Below, in pieces: positions 59,909 to 64,000 of a DNA stretch of 64,000 bases (within the stretch, counting starts at the first letter, position 1; every line of letters starts with the position of its first letter). The notes beneath the pieces are model-generated. The model had not been told where the DNA came from. It made no database searches and saw only the letters and a program-made list of their open reading frames with translations. Both the position numbers and the translations under genes were made by a program. The DNA comes from Lycocorax pyrrhopterus obiensis (taxonomy: Eukaryota; Chordata; Aves; Passeriformes; Paradisaeidae), in contig JACSVZ010000001.1 in assembly GCA_014706295.1 (NCBI GenBank), positions 44,798,383 through 44,862,382 on the forward strand, read 5' to 3'.

Positions 59909-61169
59909 GGATCTTTTCTTAAATTAGGGAGGGGATGGTTTCCTACCAATAGGAATACCCAGGTGTGACTTTTGAATCCTTGACCGTTGGATGAAATTTA
60001 CAAATGATATACAAACGTGAGACCAGGGCCTACATTCTTCCTCCATGATAAATAATCTAATTACATAGTGCTAGTCATACCTCTTTTATTTTTGTTCATT
60101 TTTGCAAATGTATCCTGAAGTATGTTAATCAATCAGTGGAAAAACTTTACTATTAAGACTGATTTTAACTTGCTAGTATTATGGCTAATTATGAATCTGG
60201 TAATCAGAACACTGTGCCAGGATATTTGAGTTTGAATAATCTCAGACTGATGTGGGAACTGAGGAATTCCTGAAAATGTTTTCAGTTGTAAATAAAAAAT
60301 AAAATTCTGTAAAAAGATGCACCTGAATAAATTGCCTATTATTCCAAATGCATCAGAAAGTTCTAGCAATAATATTACAGAAAGACTGAGCCTTTCAGCA
60401 TCATCGGACATCTTCTGAAAATAGCAGCCCTTTGGCGATTGACACAAAAGTACTCATAATTTGCTTAGGTGTATCTAACACTGATGTGCTTGGCATTGTT
60501 ATAAGAGTGGCAAATATGCAGCAATAAATGTTTCCATCCTGAAAAATATTGCAGTGCTCATCTGGCTGAGATGCCCCTCAGATTGGCAGCTGCTGAGGTG
60601 TTCCCAGGCTCACAGCCTGGAATTTGGATGCCTAAATTCAATTTCAGTCCCATATTAGGCAAATAAAACATACATAGGTTTAGCTACATGTCCTCCAGAG
60701 AATATAGGCCATTAATGGTTCCACTAAAAATTAAGGGAAAGCAGCAAAATTGAAAGTGATAAATATATTCACACCATATGTTTTAGCAATCTAATTTTAC
60801 ATGCCTGTGTCAGCAGCCTAAACTCTGTTCAGTAGCTTGAAAACACTTTCTGGAGGAGTCTTTATGTAGGCTGTTTCTTATGATTATATATGCTCTAACT
60901 TCAGTACTTACATGCAGAATCCTTTTTTGCTATATCCAGGAGATAAATGGCACAGACAGGAATAGATCAAGGTTTTCAGGCTGACTCTTTCTAGTTCCCT
61001 ACTCACTGGGTTCTATTGTCACTTGAGGTTTTTTTTCATCTACCTTGAGATCATGCTTTTTTCCTTGCATTTCTGTAAGAACAAAAGGACCTTTGTTGTA
61101 CAAAACAGTTCTGCAAATGATGGCAGCTATTTACTGGAAAGGAAACACATAATATCTGTGTTTCTTGCA
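59909..61169. other. Unique sequence, no gene seen
   Basis: No recognised gene or transposon. One minus-strand frame of 104 codons at 60133-60447 has no domain. Confidence 0.5.
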
Positions 61170-61560
61170 TTTCATGCCCTCCTTCTCACCCATCCTGGCC
61201 CACTGAAGTCTTCAGCAGTGAACATGGTCTTGCAGGGACAGGGACAGGGATAGGAACAGGAGCAGGGGCAGAGCAGGCCAGATCTCTCCCAGCATTTGGA
61301 GACTGGAGCAGCTTCCTCCCCACTCCCCAATCCACTCTCAAAGGACTGTCCTCCTGGCAGGAGCTGTTGCTTGCTTGGGGACAACGGCCTGAGAAACCCC
61401 ATGGGTGGAAGGACACAACAGCCCTTTGGTGGGGCCACAAGGCCTGGGAGAGCCCTCCCCCCTCCGCCCCCCACTGTGGGTACCCTGCTCCTCCCAGCAG
61501 CCTTGGGAGTCAGAGCGACACAGGTTAAGCGCAAAACCAAGAAGAGGAGATAGGTACTAG
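61170..61560. other. GC-rich island of unknown origin
   Basis: About 0.4 kb sharply richer in G+C than the flanks. It contains a degenerate (CAGGGA)n run at 61233-61270. There are overlapping frames on both strands: 85 codons plus at 61296-61553 ending in a basic cluster KRKTKKRR, and 122 codons minus at 61172-61540, rich in Pro, Gly and Cys. Neither matches a protein I know. Candidates are a decayed LTR, a retrocopy fragment or an exon of a non-coding transcript. The basic C-terminus of the plus frame is intriguing but weak. Confidence 0.35.
61233..61270 (+). repeat. Degenerate (CAGGGA)n hexanucleotide repeat
   Basis: Three good CAGGGA units followed by decayed forms (TAGGAA, CAGGAG, CAGGGG). 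Sits at the left part of the GC-rich island. Confidence 0.85.
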
Positions 61561-64000
61561 GAAGTTTTCTTTTATAAGAAGTCAGTTTTATTAATAATGA
61601 GGTTTTTCTGCCCTAAATAGGCAATTCTGACTTGCAGAAATTCTCAACTCTAAATACACAATACGGCCCTTTATGTCAAAAAAAAAAAAAAAAGGATTTT
61701 GACTGCCACACTTGCTCCTGTTGTGGATGGGATTCCGGTATCCACAATCTGAGCCATGGATTCAGGTCAAGGCTGCTAAATTTATGTGCCTGTCTGCAGG
61801 CTGGCTATCGAAGCTCCCATTATGAGCAAAGCAGTTAAGGGAAATAAGTAAATTTCCTAAACAAGGTGTATCCAAGGCATCTGAGACATCCATATGCACT
61901 TGGCAGATACAACAGAGGACTACCCATGTATTTCTGAAATGGCAATTAAATTCATGTTGAGAAGTCACAGGGATGTTAAACGGCATAAGATGTCAATGGA
62001 AAACTCTACCCTGCCTAAGGAAACAGTCTCACTGTCATCCATCGACTCAGTGGAATTTGGAGAGTGATCTGCTCACATTAAATGATACACCTATATGGTT
62101 GAATCCCGTTCCCCATGTACAGCAACATAGATTATGCTAACTATACCATGTAGATTTCCTAAGATTTTGCTAGGGTTGAAGTAGATTTTTAAATGAAAGT
62201 GTGGGTTTTTAATTTTTCATTTATACTGCATGACAGTTGGCAATGGAGAAAATATTGTCTAACATTTACAAGCAAATGTGGTAAACTTAAAAGTGAAAAA
62301 AAAAAAAAAAAGAAGCAATTTCATTGATGTTGGAAATAATGGATGTTAAAAGCCAGCATATAACAGCATATGAGGAAACCTAAACCAGACACAAAAAAAG
62401 AGAAATATTTAAGTAATATATACAAAATTATCTGAGACCTAACAACTGCATATTATAAAGCAGAGTGAAATATCCATATATACATACGACAAGTCTGTCT
62501 GGCCAAAGGCTGTAAAATCCACAGCAGAGCTAATAAATGTCTTGTATCTTTACAGATTCAAATTCTTAAATGATGTTTGTCTTCATCCAAAATATTTTCC
62601 CCAAACAGAATTAGAAACCTACAACAGCTTACTGAAAATTACCCAATGGTTAGAATACTTTATGTGTCCTTTCCTTCATGGAATTTTGGTGGCTGTTAAG
62701 GACAGTTTTGTATTGCAGCACCTTGTAGCTGTGGTAGGTAAATCAACTGACTTCTACTGAATTGTGTATTTCCATGAAGCTGTAAGACTATAATTCAAGA
62801 CTGGCACCAGTGAATCTGATTTGACTGAAATCAGTTTAAGAATTAATGAAGATATTTTGCACAGAGAACAGAAAAAAGATTGGACCTTTTATTAGTTTGG
62901 TTTCATCAATTTTCTGCTTTTTGCTGTCAAACGCGCATACACCTTTTAAAAATTTTGGGAAGGAAGTCTAAGCAAAAATTGTTTAAAAAAAAAATCACTG
63001 TTGTCTTTTACATGATCAAGGACTTGAAGAGATGAAAAGGCCAAAAAAATATTTCATAATAATTTTGGGTTTGTTTTTTGTTTCAAAATTCTTTCTTGCT
63101 TAGAACTAAAATTAGGCAAGTAAAATTGCCTTTGACCTTACCCTAAAAAATTATTAATAATTACTAATTTCAAAACCATATCCACCATAAATATTCCCCA
63201 AATGTTGTACTCTGAATTGGAGAGCATGTTTTAAAGACATTCAGGAATGTGACCTGTTTAATTTTAAAAAAATAGACAAATTTCTAAACTGGTTTTAATA
63301 CCTTATTTCTTTCAGAATTTCTCTTCTCTAGAACAGGCAGGATATAATCACTGTGAAAGTAGCTATGTCTGCACCCAACTCACATTGATAACAGCACCAG
63401 TGCAATTCTTAAGACATCATGCCAGTGACCAGAAATATGGGGATAAAATTAATTCTGTATAAAAAGAATAAAAAGAGAGATTGTGTTTATAACATTTGAG
63501 GGTTTTTTTCATCAGGTTCTTTCACACTAATTACAATTACGCTTTTTAGCTCAAGAATATTTTTCTATGGAAGTGCTGATGTTGTTATCTCCAAAGAAAA
63601 ATGGACAAGCAGAAATAGAACTACTACAGATAGAGACGAAAATAGCTTTTTTTTATTGCCTTACATGAAATGATCAGTATATTGATGAAGCTGCCTATTA
63701 GCAAATTTTGAAGAACAAAATTTTCTACTGAGATTTGGCACTGTATACGTAGCTGTGTTTAGAAATTAGAAATAGACTCAGTTATATAAATCCAGTCTAA
63801 TTGATTTAGCTTTATTAATTCAACTGTGTTTATTCATTACACCAGAGGAACATCTCAAACTGTACTGACCTTCACGGCTGCTCAACAATCTTGGACTACA
63901 GGGGAGTCTTGCAGGATTGAGTCAAAACAATGAAAGAGAGAATGAAAGAAGAGTGGCTACTCTACCTTCCATTTTCTGTTTGAGTGCGGTATCAGTGAGG
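61561..64000. other. Unique AT-rich sequence, no gene seen
   Basis: Two A runs (17 nt at 61678-61694 and 16 nt at 62296-62311) and otherwise unremarkable AT-rich DNA to the end of the window. A 72-codon plus-strand frame at 62542-62760 is unrecognised. Confidence 0.55.
61678..61694 (+). repeat. 17-nt poly(A) tract
   Basis: Seventeen consecutive A residues, about 120 bp right of the GC-rich island. No AATAAA lies within 30 bp upstream, so the tract is only weakly suggestive of a retrocopy tail. Confidence 0.85.

Noticed and set aside
61470..61500. C-rich run as a minus-strand G-quadruplex
   Set aside because: Three runs within range; the fourth needs a loop of more than 7 nt.

Overview
This window reads as AT-rich, CpG-poor vertebrate DNA, almost certainly from a bird. 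The dated landmarks are fragments of CR1, the dominant avian LINE, in several age classes, plus two endogenous-retrovirus LTR pieces of kinds found in bird genomes. There are no operons, ribosome binding sites or bacterial-type genes. The longest open frame is 162 codons, has no recognisable domain, and is within what stop-free chance gives in 64 kb. I could support no host protein-coding exon, tRNA, rRNA or CRISPR array, so the window is best described as intergenic or deep-intronic sequence. Assignment to an order within birds is not possible from what I can see.

Layout. From 1 to about 22.5 kb the DNA is mostly unique, AT-rich and repeat-poor. It holds one CR1 3' stub (1092-1169), a hexanucleotide polypyrimidine tract (3855-3926), a TATC tetranucleotide repeat, a 39-nt A tract, and the 3' end of a minus-strand retroviral LTR at 17.1 kb. 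From 22.5 to 25.4 kb there are two old CR1 fragments, one of a very old amniote type. From 26 to 37.3 kb several more GC-rich blocks of unknown origin surround a nearly full-length solo ERV LTR (35.43-36.50 kb). From 37 to 48 kb there is mostly unique sequence with a CpG-retaining candidate regulatory block at 38.7 kb, a weak CR1 scrap at 42.4 kb, a possible LTR terminus at 43.25 kb and a CTCGC-type pentanucleotide repeat at 46.4 kb. From 48.5 to 59.9 kb CR1 fragments of at least three ages are clustered, including three with recognisable but broken reverse-transcriptase coding sequence. From 60 to 64 kb it is again mostly unique, with one GC-rich island at 61.2-61.55 kb.

No genes act together here. 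What activity the window has would be regulatory (candidate conserved elements, LTR promoter and poly(A) signals, G-quadruplex and triplex-forming tracts), and each of these is a prediction from pattern only. I did not find a convincing undescribed biological system.
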